DNA of 52,798 nucleotides. It comes from an uncultured Christensenella sp. Lineage in GTDB: Bacteria; Bacillota; Clostridia; Christensenellales; Borkfalkiaceae. Where the stretch lies: assembly GCA_910586065.1 (NCBI GenBank), contig CAJUGI010000004.1, positions 1 through 52,798 on the forward strand, read 5' to 3'. Shown here in pieces: positions 24,401 to 36,400 of this stretch (its first letter is position 1; every line of letters starts with the position of its first letter). Below the pieces are notes generated by a model. It was not told the DNA's origin. It saw only the letters and a program-made list of their open reading frames with translations, and searched no databases. The position numbers were made by a program, and so were the translations under genes.

Positions 24401-27400
24401 CGTCGGGAAGACGGTAGTTGCCGTTGCCGTTTATTGCCGTAACGCGCGCGGCGTAGTCGATACCCGCGGCGCTCTTCCCGCCGGAGACGGTGAGAGTTAC
24501 CGTATCGCCCGCAAGCAGGTTGCCGGCAACGGCGAAGGGCGCGAATACCGTTAAGCCGTCGTATACGTAGCTTAAGTTCTGCGAAGTAAGACTTGCGTCC
24601 TTATACCAGCTTACCGTTACGGGGCGTTTGTCTACCTTTAAGACACCCTGTTTAAACGTTAATTCGTAGTTGTCGGAGGTGACCCCAGAAGGAGTGATTT
24701 TATAATTACTGCCTGCGGAAGCGCCCTTGACGTAGTTGAACGAATAACTGATTGCGCCGCCGAGAACGCCGGAAACCGTTTCGTTATCGTCACCGGCAAA
24801 GCCTGTAAACGTTACACCGTTTGCCGCGGGGTCTTCGCCGTAAATTACGGTGTTGTCGTTTGCGGTTACGGTGAGTTTTGCTTTTGAGATTGTAAGCGTT
24901 GCCGTGACCGGCGCGATTGCCTCGTAATTGCTGTCGCCCTCGAACGTGACCAGCACCGCGTATGTGCCCGCATTCTTCGCGGAGGAATAGCTCCAGCCGT
25001 CCGCCTTGTAGGTTACGGTTGCCGTAACGCCTGCGGGAACGTTGTTTACGCTTACCCGTCTATGTTCGCCGTTGTAGACGAGCTCGGTGCCGGTTACCGT
25101 TACTTTGGTCATATCGTAAACGGCTTTTATAATTTCGAGAACGCCGCATTTGCCGCTGTCGGCGTCGCCGTCGGCCGCCCAGCCGCCGAAGAACGTTACG
25201 TTATAGTTTGCATTTGCAAAGCTTCCGTAAATTGCATATTTGCCGACTGCCGAGCCGTTCGACGTAAATACAAGTCCGCTTTCGTCGCCGTTTACGAAGC
25301 CGAGACTGCCGTCCCTGACGCTCCACAACGTTTCGTTGGGAATGAAGGTTGCGCCGTATCTGATTTCGGCGTCGCCGATTTGCACGTGAACTGGACGGGG
25401 GAGAATTTCGAATTCGGAAGTAAGAGCCGAACCCTCTTTAAATATGGAGGTGTCGCCGCCTATTTCCGCGGTATACTTGCCGGCGTTTACGGCGGTTACC
25501 GTATCGCCCTGCGCGTTCTTTACAATAATATCGGTTACGGTTACCCAAACACTGCCGTTATAATATTTAGCCGAAGGAGCGTGAGCGTTGCCGTCGTAGT
25601 AAGGGGCGTTGTAATCCCAGACCACTTCGTACTCGTGGTCGGACTCTTCGTCGGGAGAATATTTAACGGTGAAGTTTTGCGTAAGTCCGCTTACGGGAAG
25701 AGCGTAGTTGTTGTTTTCGCTGCCGTCGGCGTTTTTGACTCCCGTAATCCTTGCAACGTAATTGTCGCCGGCGCCTTCCTTTTCCTCGACTACGGTAAAG
25801 ACTAAGCTGTCGCCGCCGACAACGTTGCCTGCCACCGCGTAAGGTATGAATTTGCCGCCCACAACATATTCGTATACGAAGTCCGCCGAAGCGTCGTTTT
25901 CTCCGCGCTGCCACGTTGCCGTAAGGATGCGGGGAGTTACTAAAAGCGTGCCCGCAACCGTTACTATTTCGTAATTATCCGCGCCGGAATTTGCCGCAGA
26001 TACGGTTATTGCGTTTGCATACGTGCCGGCGTTAGCGTAATTACCCGCCGCATATCCCACGGTTACCGTACCGAGAACACCGCTTTCGGCATCGTTGCCG
26101 ACGAGGCCGCTTACTTTATAGCCGAAGCCGTTTGAAGGAAGCGCGTCGCCGTAAACCGCCGAACCGTCGTTTGCCGTTACCGTTAAGGTTGCCTTGCCGA
26201 TAACGAGCGTCGCCTCGACGGGAGCTATACCGCCCGTGTAATTCAACGTATCGACCGTGAAGTTTGCCGTTACCTTATAGGTGCCGGCGTTTATTACTCC
26301 GTTTGCCGTTACCGTGGTATTGGTAGCCGTATCGGTATAGGTGTAAACTATTTCGGTTACGCCTTCCGCCGTGCCGCCGGTTACGAACAGTCCGTGAACG
26401 TTGCCGTCGTAAGTAAACGTTGCGTCGTTGAACACGATTCCGCTTACGCTTGCCGCTTTTTTGCTGATTGTAATCTGCAAATCGGTTTTATCCGCGACAG
26501 CATTGTAATTTGCGCCGTCGGCAATTGCAAAGGTTATATGCACGTTGTACACGCCCGCAGCCCTTACGCCGTCCGCGCCGTAAGACGTTGACGCGTCGGA
26601 ATAAGTTACCGTAGCGGTTACGCCTTCGGGAAGGCCGTTTACAGTTACCTTATGAAGATTGCCGTCGTATTCCGCCGTAAGACCGCCGTAAGTTACTCCG
26701 GACATATCGTAGTCCGCCTTTTCGATTACGAGTTCGCCGCTGATGAAAGTAACGTCGTAATTGGAGTATCCGTACTGATTGGTACCCGTATATGCGCCGG
26801 TTATTTCGTATTTGCCTGCGCCGGGGATATCGGTCGGCTCGAAGCCGCCGACGGAGAACGTTACGTCCGCCGCGATTGCCGCGTCAGCATTGGAAGAGAA
26901 CGCGATTGCACCGAGCGCCTTGCCGTATTTTTCGGTTTTACCGTTTACGGTTACCGTTACGGGAGCGGGCAAAATGCTGTATTCCTTGGAGGAAGGCTGA
27001 ATAGCATTTGTATCGCCGTCCTTTTTTCTTGCCGTTGCAACATAGTCGTTGACGTCGATTGCAACTCTCTTTGTGGTTACGTCCATTTCGTGGCGTACGC
27101 CCGCCGCGTCGATATAGTAAGCCGAAGGAGCCTGAGCCGTGCCCGCCTTGTAATACAGGGGAGTGTTATCCCATATTACGGTATACGCAGGGGGCATTAT
27201 GCTGAACGTGCACTGCGCGGAACCGTTTGAAGGCAGAACGTAGTTTGTGTTTTTGCTTCCGTCCGCGTTGTTGATTGAAAGGACTTTTACAACGTAGTTT
27301 TCGCCTGCGTCCATATATCCTTCGGAGAGCGCGAGGATTACCGCGTCGCCGTCCGCAAGACCGCTTGCATGGGCGTAAGGACGGTAAACCGTGACGTCGT

Positions 27401-30400
27401 CCCAACCGTATACAAAGTTCTGCGAGGTCATTCTCTCGTCGTCGAACCAGCTGATTGAGATTTCGCGGGGGTTGACCGTTAAGACGCCGGGGACGAAAGT
27501 TATTTCATAATTATCCGAAGTGAGTCCCGACGGAGTGATGAGATATTCGCCCGCGTCGCCCTTGTACTGATAATTGAATTCGTACGTTACGCCGCCTTTT
27601 AGCTGGCTTTCCGCAGAGGGATTGCCGACGGTTACTCCGTTAGCTGCGGGTTCTTCGCCGTAAGTGATTTCCACGGGATTTGCGGTTACGGTGAGCGCCG
27701 CTTTGCGGACGGTTAAGGTTACCGTTGCGCCTTCTAAAGGCTCGTGGTTGCCGTCGCCGGTATAGACGACGTTAACCGTATATCTGCCCGCGTTTACAAC
27801 GCCGTCGGAGCCGTAGCCGAAGCCGCCGAGCGAGTAGGAAAGCGTTGCCGTAACGCCTTCGGGCAGTCCGTTTATCACAAGTTTGTGAGCGGTGCCGTCG
27901 TATACCGTATCGGTGCCGGTAAAGGTTACCTTGCCCATATCGTATACGGCTTTGACAACCGTGAGGGTGCCGCATCTGCCGCTAAGTTCGTCCGCGCTTG
28001 CCCAACTGCCGACAAACGTTACGTCGTAGTTAGCCGCGTCCGCCGCATTGAAGTTGCCGTGAACCGGATATTTACCGACTGCGTTTACTTCGCCGCAGGT
28101 GAAAGTCAGGCTGAATTCGCCCAGGAAGTGCATGCTGTCGCCGCGGTAAGTCCAGCCGACCGCGCCCATATTGGGAGTTTCGCCGTAAGACGCTTTTACA
28201 TCGTCTATTACGATAATTACGGGGCGGGGAACTATGTAGAATGTAGTTGCGTAGGTTTTGCCGTTGAGTGTTACCTTTGCGGTGTAGCCGTTTACGTTTA
28301 CGTCGGTCGCGCCGCCTTCAACGGTGAGCCGGGTGCGCTCGTCGCTGTTTTCATCCGCATAGTACCATGCGTCGGGACGCTGTTCTTCGCCGTTGTAGTA
28401 TAACTTTGTGTTATCCCATACAACCTTTCCGACCTTGTCGGGAGCCACGGGGAGCACGCTGAACTGCGTTTCCACTCCCGCCACGTCGATAACGTAGTTT
28501 TTGTTTACGCTTCCGTCGGAATTGAGAACTGCGGTTACGTAAGCCGTATAGTTGGAGCCGACTTCTTCCTTTGCGCCCTCAACCTTTAAGCCGAGTCCGC
28601 CGTCGGGAAGATTGACCGCCGTTGCTTCGGGAGAGTGCGCCGTGCCCGCAACATAGTTGAAGTTTTTGTTTGCGGACCAGTTTACGTTAGCCGAAGTTAC
28701 GATAAACGGGGTTACGGTGAGCGAGCCCGCAACATAAGTTATGTTGTAGTTCGTTGTCTGAACGTTGCCGCCGACAATTGTTATTGCGCCCGCGTACTTG
28801 CCTGCGTTGCCGTAAACGCCGTAGCTGTAGGTTACGTTGCCGATAATTTCGGCAAGTTTTGCTTCGGAGTTATCGGCAGCTTTTACGCCGCTCACCGTAT
28901 AGCCGTACCCCTCCGCCTTTGCGGGAGTGCCGTAAACGGTTGAGCCGTCGTTCGCCTTAACGGTGAGATTTGCGCGGCCTATTGTAAGCGTTGCATTAAG
29001 TTCGCCGTTTGCAATCGTGTAATTTTCGCCGACCGTAATTTTTGCGGTTACCGCGTATACGCCCGCGTCGGTTGCGCCTGCAAAGGGCTTGCCGTCTACG
29101 AAGTATTCCACCTTATCGACGCCCTCGGTATTGCCGGTGACAAAAATGTTGTGAGGGTTGCCGTCGTAAGTGAGCGCAGCGCCCGTAAACGTTATGCCGG
29201 TAACCTGTGTTGCGGTAATTGTGATTGTGCCGCTGTAAGTTCCGGTTAACGGTTTGTGGTTGCCGTCGGTTGTAATAACCGCCTCAACGGTGTACGTGCC
29301 GACGCCCGTTACCTTGTCGGAGGAAATTTCCTTTCCGTCTTTATAGTATTTGTAAGTTACCGTAATTCCCTCGGGAAGATTTTCGGTGCTGCCCTTGTAT
29401 GCAAGGAGAAGCGTGTGCGGTTTGCCGTCGTAACGGACGGTTATATCGCCCGTAAGCGCAAGGTTCGCCTCGTCTATTTCCGCAGGGGTGATTTCGAGCG
29501 TGCCTTCGACAAAAGTTATTTTGTAGTTGGAGCCTGCGTAGCTGCCGCCGATTGTGTAGCTGCCTGCATTTAAAACCGCATTCGTATCGGAATATCCCTT
29601 AACGAACAATGTTACGCCGTCGATGGTTCTGTCCGCCGAGAGAGCTATTTCGCCGAGTTTTGCGCCGTAAACGGCAATTGCGCCGTTTATTGTTACGGTT
29701 ACTTCGGCGGGAAGAATTTCATATTCGTGCGTACCGCTCAAAACGTGACCGCCAACCGTGTAGTTTACCGTTGCGGTATACTTAACGCCCGCTTCGGAAT
29801 GGTTGCCGCTTACGGTTATGTTGCCGTCGGGAATGCGTACGGGAGTATTGCCTCCTTCTTCAAAGTAATACGCTGCGGGCTTAAGATTCGCACCCGTGTA
29901 GTAGAGCGGTGAGTTGTCCCAGACCACCGTATATGCCGCGGGAATTACGCTGAATTTCCGCGAGGCGTTTGTAACTACGTAATTGCCGTTTACACTGCCG
30001 TCTGCGTTTAAAAGCTCTTTTACTGTTGCAACGTAGTCTATGCCCGCTTCGGTCGCTTCGCCGGAGACGGAAACCGTTACGTAGTCGCCGTTTACAAGTC
30101 CGGACGTTACCACCGCGTAAGGCAGATATTTGTTGCCTTGAACGAACTGATAGTTAAAGTCTGAAGAATTGGTTGCCGTTTCGTCGGTGTACCAGCTTAC
30201 CGTAACTGCGCGGGGGATAACGGTTAAAGTGCCGGGAACGAAAATTATTTCGTAATTGTCCGAGGTTAAGCCCGACGGAGTGATTACGTATTCGCCGACG
30301 TTGCCGTAACGCGTATAGTTTGTAATAAGAGTGAGAGTGCCGGAAAGCCCGCTTTCGACTCCTTCCGCTCCGTACGTGACGCCGTTTGTAACCGGAGCGT

Positions 30401-33400
30401 CGCCGTAGAAGATTTCTTTGTCGTTTGCGGTTACGGTGAGCGCCGCCTTTTTGATTGTGAGGGTGATTTCCCTGTCGGCAATTGCGCCGTAGGATTTGTC
30501 ACCGCACTCGAAGGAGACGATTACTTTATAAACGCCTGCTTCCGTTACGCCGGCAGAGCCGAAACTCCAGCCGTTCTGCGTATAGTTATAAGTTGCCGTA
30601 ACGCCTTCGGGCAGACCGGTAGCCTTTACGGTATGAACGTTTTTATCGTACGTTGCTTCGGTACCGACAAAGGTAACCTTGCTCATATCGACGTTGGACG
30701 CGGTTACGGTTAAAGTGCCGCATTTACCGCTGTTGATATCGCCCTCTTTAATGTAGCCGCCTACGAATTTAACGTCGTAGTTAGCCGCGTTTGCAGACGT
30801 GAAGTTACCCGATATAGGATAGTTGCCGACTGCGGAAACTGTGCCGCAGGTAAACGTTATTTCGTATACTTCGCCGTCAACAAAGCCCAGACTTCCGTCG
30901 AGATAACGCCACTCGAGAGAACTCAAATCGGGCGTTTTTCCGTAAGGAACGGATAAATCGGGGATTTCGATATAAACTTCTCTCTTTAAAATGTCGAAGG
31001 TTTTAGTCTTTGCGCCCGTGAGCGTGTAATTATCGCCGAGAGATACGGTTGCGACGTAACCCGTGCCTACGTTGACCGCGCGCCTGTCGGTTGTTACGGT
31101 GAGCGTTTCGGGAGAGTTATCGTTTTCGTTCTCGTAATAATAAGCCTTGGGAGCCTGCTCTTCGCCGTTGTAATAGAGCGGCGAATTATCCCAGATGATT
31201 ACGCCGTTTTTAGGCCGGGGCAATACATCGAAATGAACGCTTATTCCGTTTGCGGGAAGCGCGTAATTGTTGTTGACACTGCCGTCCGCATTGTATACGG
31301 CGTTTTCTACGGTTGCCACGTAGTCGAAACCGGCGTTTTCCTGTCCGCCCGAAACTTTTAGAACAAGTCCGCCGTCGCCGAGAACGGGATTGCTTACCAC
31401 AGCGTAAGGCGTATGGATTACGCCCTCGGCGTAAACATAGGACAAATCCTGCGCGCCCGAGATATCCGAAGTGTTATACCACTTAACGGTTATTACGCGG
31501 GGTTTAACGGTAAGAGCGCCGTTTTCGTAAGTTATGCTGTAGTTATTGAAGTTTGCGCCGCGGTTTGCCGCGGTAATTTCGGGAACTATTGCATAAGTTG
31601 CCGCGTCGTCGTACTGTCTGTAGGAAGAATCCAAGGTAACAGCGCCCACGCTTGCGGCGCCGTCTCCCGAAACCAGCCCTATCATTTCGGCGCCGCCGAA
31701 ACTGCGCGCGTCGCCGTAATAAATTACGCTGTCGTTAGCTTTTACGGTGAGCGGTGCGCGGTTGATTGTAAGTTCGGCCGTGATATCTTCTATCGTGCCG
31801 CTGAAGTTGGCTTCGTCTATTTCGAAGTGCGCCGTTACCGTATAAGCGCCCGCATTGCGCACGCCGTCAGTGCCGACCGTTGCGCCCGTAGCCTTGTTTA
31901 CATAGGTATAGCTTACGCTCTTTATGCCGTTTGCCGTACCGGTAATGAGAAGTCTGTGAACGTTTCCGTCGTAGGTAAACGTAGCGTTTTCGAGCTTTAC
32001 GTCGATTTCGGCAGACTGTTTATCCACCGTGAACGTTGCTTCGAGATAATCGTTTGCATAGTCGGCGCCGTCTTTTACGAGCTTGTAGTTGGAAGAATCG
32101 TAATTAAGGTGCGCCCTTACGGTATATTCGCCAACCGCTCTTACGCCGTTTGAACCGAGGCTTGCGCCGTTCAGGATATATTCGTAGCCGGAAACGGTTA
32201 CGCCTGTGGGAAGTCCGCTTGCGGGAGCTATCGTTTTAACCGCGCCGTCGAAAGTCGTTCTGCCGTCGGCAAACTGCGCGCCCGACAAATCGTAAACCGC
32301 TCTGTTGATAACGAGCTTGACAGTGCTGTCGGGAATTGCGTTGTAGTTGCCGCTTACGGTGAATTTTGCCGTTACCGTGTAGCCGCTTTCGTTAGCGTCG
32401 CTTCTGCCGCTTGCCGCAACTCCGTCATAGAGATAAACGACGGTTATTTCGGGATTGCCGTAAACGTCCGCAGGGAGCGTATTTGAAACGTTTACGCCGA
32501 AATTGCCCCCGTTATATGTTGCGGTGAACGTGTTGTTGCCGCTTGCCGTTACGCCTTCGGTGCCCGCCCATTCTATTTCGCCGAAAGTAGCTTTTTCGAT
32601 TACCAGAGTCGCCGTTCTCGTGGCGTTCTGATAAGTATCCTGCCAGGAATGAGTGTAGCTGTTTATGGTGAAAGTCACGACGTACGCGCCCGCGTTTACG
32701 GGAACTTTTTTGCCGTCCACTTCGGTAAGTTTATCTTCGGGAGTAACCGTATACATATACGAAAGTTCGCCTGTTGCAAGTTTTTCCCAAGATATGTCGC
32801 CCGTTTCCTCGTCAACTTTTCTGACTTCGAGATAGGGTTCCGCGGCTTTACCGTCGTAGAGATGTTTTAAACTTTCTTCGCTGATTCTTACAGCCGTCTT
32901 ATCGGTTGTTATGTAGAAGGTAAGCTCTAAAGGCGCGTTTGCGAGGTAATAGTTTTCGGGATTGTTGTTGGTAAGCGAAGAAATAACAAGCACGTAAGTA
33001 TCGGGAAGAACGGGTTCTCTGTTATCCTTTACCGAAGAAACGACGTCGATGAGGTCGCCTTCCGCCTTGTTGGTTATTATCGCCTTGGGAACCTGTTTTT
33101 CGTTGGTGAATACGGCGTTCGTCCATTCGAGTTTGACCTGAACGGCAAGTTTGGTTATTTCAACCGTGCCGGCAAGCTCGAATGCGTTTTCGGGCTTGGT
33201 GTTATCTTCGCCGTTAAGCGCAAGCTCATAATTTGCCGCCGCGTCTCCGCCGAGAACTATATCCGAAACGAATACCTTTCTCTGCCCCGCATTTTTGCCG
33301 TCGAACGTGCCGGTTGCGGAAACTATTTTAATATCGTCGGAATTGCAGACGTCGGGGAACTGTGCCGCCGAATAGTCGAGCGTTGCGGCGGTTGTGCCGT

Positions 33401-36400
33401 CGTAATCTCTCGATTCTGCGGTAATTCCGCTCACTGAAGTTATTTTCTTTTTGTTTATAACAACCGTGAACGAACCCGTTGCGTCAAAGTGGTTATCGCC
33501 CGAAACCTTATAATATATGGTAGTCCCCTCGGTTGCGTCTTTAAGTTGGAGCATATTCTTCCAGTCGGACGTTCCGTTGAGGCTGAAGCTCCAGACAAGA
33601 GTATCGGAACCCGCCGCAGTTGCGCAGGATTCGAAACCGCTCGCTATAACGTTGTGAGCGTTGCCGTCGTAAGTTGCATTGTAAACAAGTAAGCCGAGCG
33701 CGTCTTTGTCAACGGTTATAGCCGCGTTTACGATATTGAAAGTAACGCTTGCGGCGCCGGTATAATTTCCCTTGCCGTTTACCGTTAAAGTTGCGGTTCC
33801 TACCGCAGTATTAGCCGAATACGAATATTCGAAGTCGGCGTCCTTTACAAGCTCCGTTGCCGACGCGTTTGTTCCGAGGACGACGCCCACGGAAGGCCGA
33901 GGGGTGATTGCCGTGCCCGTATATGTTTGGTCGGCAATAGCGGCGCCGCCGTTTATAACCGCCGAGGATAAGTCCTTGGGGATGATTTTGACGGTTACCG
34001 AACCGTATTTTGTAACGTGATTATCAGCGGAAACCCTGTAATAGTACGTATTTCCGTCCGCCACGTCAGTTGCTTCGGGCATTGTAGTCGTCCAGTCGGT
34101 TGCAGACGCGCCGCCGACAAGGCTGTATTCCCATTTAACAGAAGAAATATCGCTTGCCTGCGCGGTTGCTATACAGTTTGCGGTTTTAGAAGTGATTACC
34201 GCATGCGCCGCACCGTCGAACTCCGCACCGTCGGCGCCGCCGTAAGGCGTAGCCGAAACGCTTGCAAACTCTACGGGAAGAATTTCGAAAGTTATCGATT
34301 TTGTGCCCGTGTAGTTGCCCGAACCTGCAATGGTTATGGTTGCGGTGCCCGCGTTTTTATTGTTTGTGAATGTAAGAGTATATTCCGTTACGCTTTCTGT
34401 ATTTTCAAGCACGTGCCCGTCGGAACCGAACGCAACCCTTATGATAAGGTCGTTCTTTTCCGTGATTGCCGAACCGGTATAATACACGTCGGCAAGGCTT
34501 GCGGGCAGGGTTGAGCCGGCGCCGCCTATGTCCTTGGAGGTTATAACAACGTTTGCGCTGCCCGTGTAATCGCTATGGTTATCGGCGGTAACCTTATAAT
34601 ATACGGTGGTTTTGCCGGCGTCGGTAAACTCGGGCATACTCGTCGTCCAATCCGTACCGTTGTTCGTTAAGCTGTAATACCAGGTTAAAGAAGCCGCGTC
34701 GTCATCGGAAGTGGTTTTTAAATTGAGCGCGGTAAATGCACCGTGTTTCTTTCTGTCGTAATTTCCGCTGTAAACCACAGCAGCCTGCGTTGCACCCGCA
34801 ATAAGCACAAGCGCCGCCGCCGTGATTTTGAACGCGCGCGAAGTTTTTGTTTTGTCGCCGCCTGATGCAAGCGAAGACGAAAACTCGAAATTGTTTGCAT
34901 ACGCGCCCTTTAAAGTTGCCGTTGCCGTGTAGCTTTCACCTTTTTCGGTCTGCGCGCCGCCGTATGTAAACATATCGTCGAAGTTTGCAGGCAATGCGCC
35001 GCTTGCAAGCGTGTTGCCGGTGGTGACCGAAGTTATTTCAGGCTGTTTTTCCGTGCCGTCGTAAACGTATCCCAACGTTTCGCTTGCAGACTTATTATCC
35101 CACTTGACGGCGGTAATCTGCGACTTGCTTATAGTGAAATCCTTTGAAATCGTAGAAGCGTAGTTACCCTTACCGGTTACGGTTAAGGTGGCCGTGCCGG
35201 CGTTGGTGTTATTGGTTATGATAACGGTGTAATCCGTATCTTTTGTAAGGGTTGTGGAATCGCCGGCGGCGTTCTTTGCGCTGTTAGTTACGGTATATGT
35301 GGGGGTTAACGCCGCGCCGGTATACACGTAAGAACCCGTAATCGAAATCGCGCCGTCGGTTGCAATATCCTTTGCGGTGATGTTTGCGGTAACGGTTTTA
35401 TCCGCCATGGAATAGTTTGCCGCGTCCGTGCCAGAAAGCGTATATTTAATGGTTACGGTTTTGCCTGTCCCCACATTTTTATCCGCAAAAGTGCCCGCCG
35501 CGGTAAAGTCGATATCGTCTCCCGATACCGCACCCGAAAGCGTACCCTTTGTAACTGTTGCCGCGGCGCTGCCGTTAAACACTTTGTTCGCCACGGTTGA
35601 ATTTGCGGTTAGAGCTTTTTGGGTGATGTTTGCGGTGACGGTTTTATTTGCCATTGAATAGTTGCCCGCATCCGTACCCGTGAGCGTATAAATTATGGTA
35701 ACGTTTTTAGCGTTGCCCACGTTTTTATCCGCAAAAGTTCCGGCGGGGGTTATGGTGACGGTATCGCCCGTAACCAATCCCGTAACGGTGCCGAGCGTTA
35801 TCGTTGCTGTGGTGTTGCCGTTATAAGTCTTGTTTGCCGCGGTTGACGCCGCAGTAAGTGCCTTTTTGGTGATGTTTGCGGTAATGGTTTTATCCGCCAT
35901 TGAATAGTTTGCCGCATCCGTGCCCGAAAGCGTATATTTAATAGTTACGGTTTTGCCCGTCTCCACGTTTTTGTCGGCAAAAGTGCCCGCCGCGGTTGCC
36001 GTTACCGTATCGCCCGAGACAATTCCCGAAACCGTGCCGAGAGTTATCGTTGCGGTAGTGTTGCCGTTATAGGTCTTGTTTGCCGCGGTTGAAGTAGCCG
36101 TGAGCGCCTTTTTGGTGATGTTTGCGGTGACGGTTTTATTTGCCATTGAATAGTTTGCCGCATCCGCGCCCGAAAGCGTATACTTAATAGTTACGGTTTT
36201 AGCGTTGCCCGCGTTTTTATCGGCAAATGTTCCCGCCGCGGTTGCCGTTACCGTATCGCCGGAAACAATTCCCGAAACCGTGCCGAGAGTTACCGTTGCG
36301 GTAGTGTTGCCGTTATAGGTCTTATTCGCCGCCGTAGAAGTAGCGGTGAGAGCCTTTTTATTAATTGTGAAAGTTTTTGTAAGCGTACCGGTATAGTTAC

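Noticed and set aside
31413..32153. Long plus-strand open frames opposite the giant gene (also near 22086, 25062, 27744)
   Set aside because: They are antisense frames kept open by the codon bias of the repeat modules (Cys/Arg/Tyr-rich translations, no ribosome binding sites, no recognisable domains).
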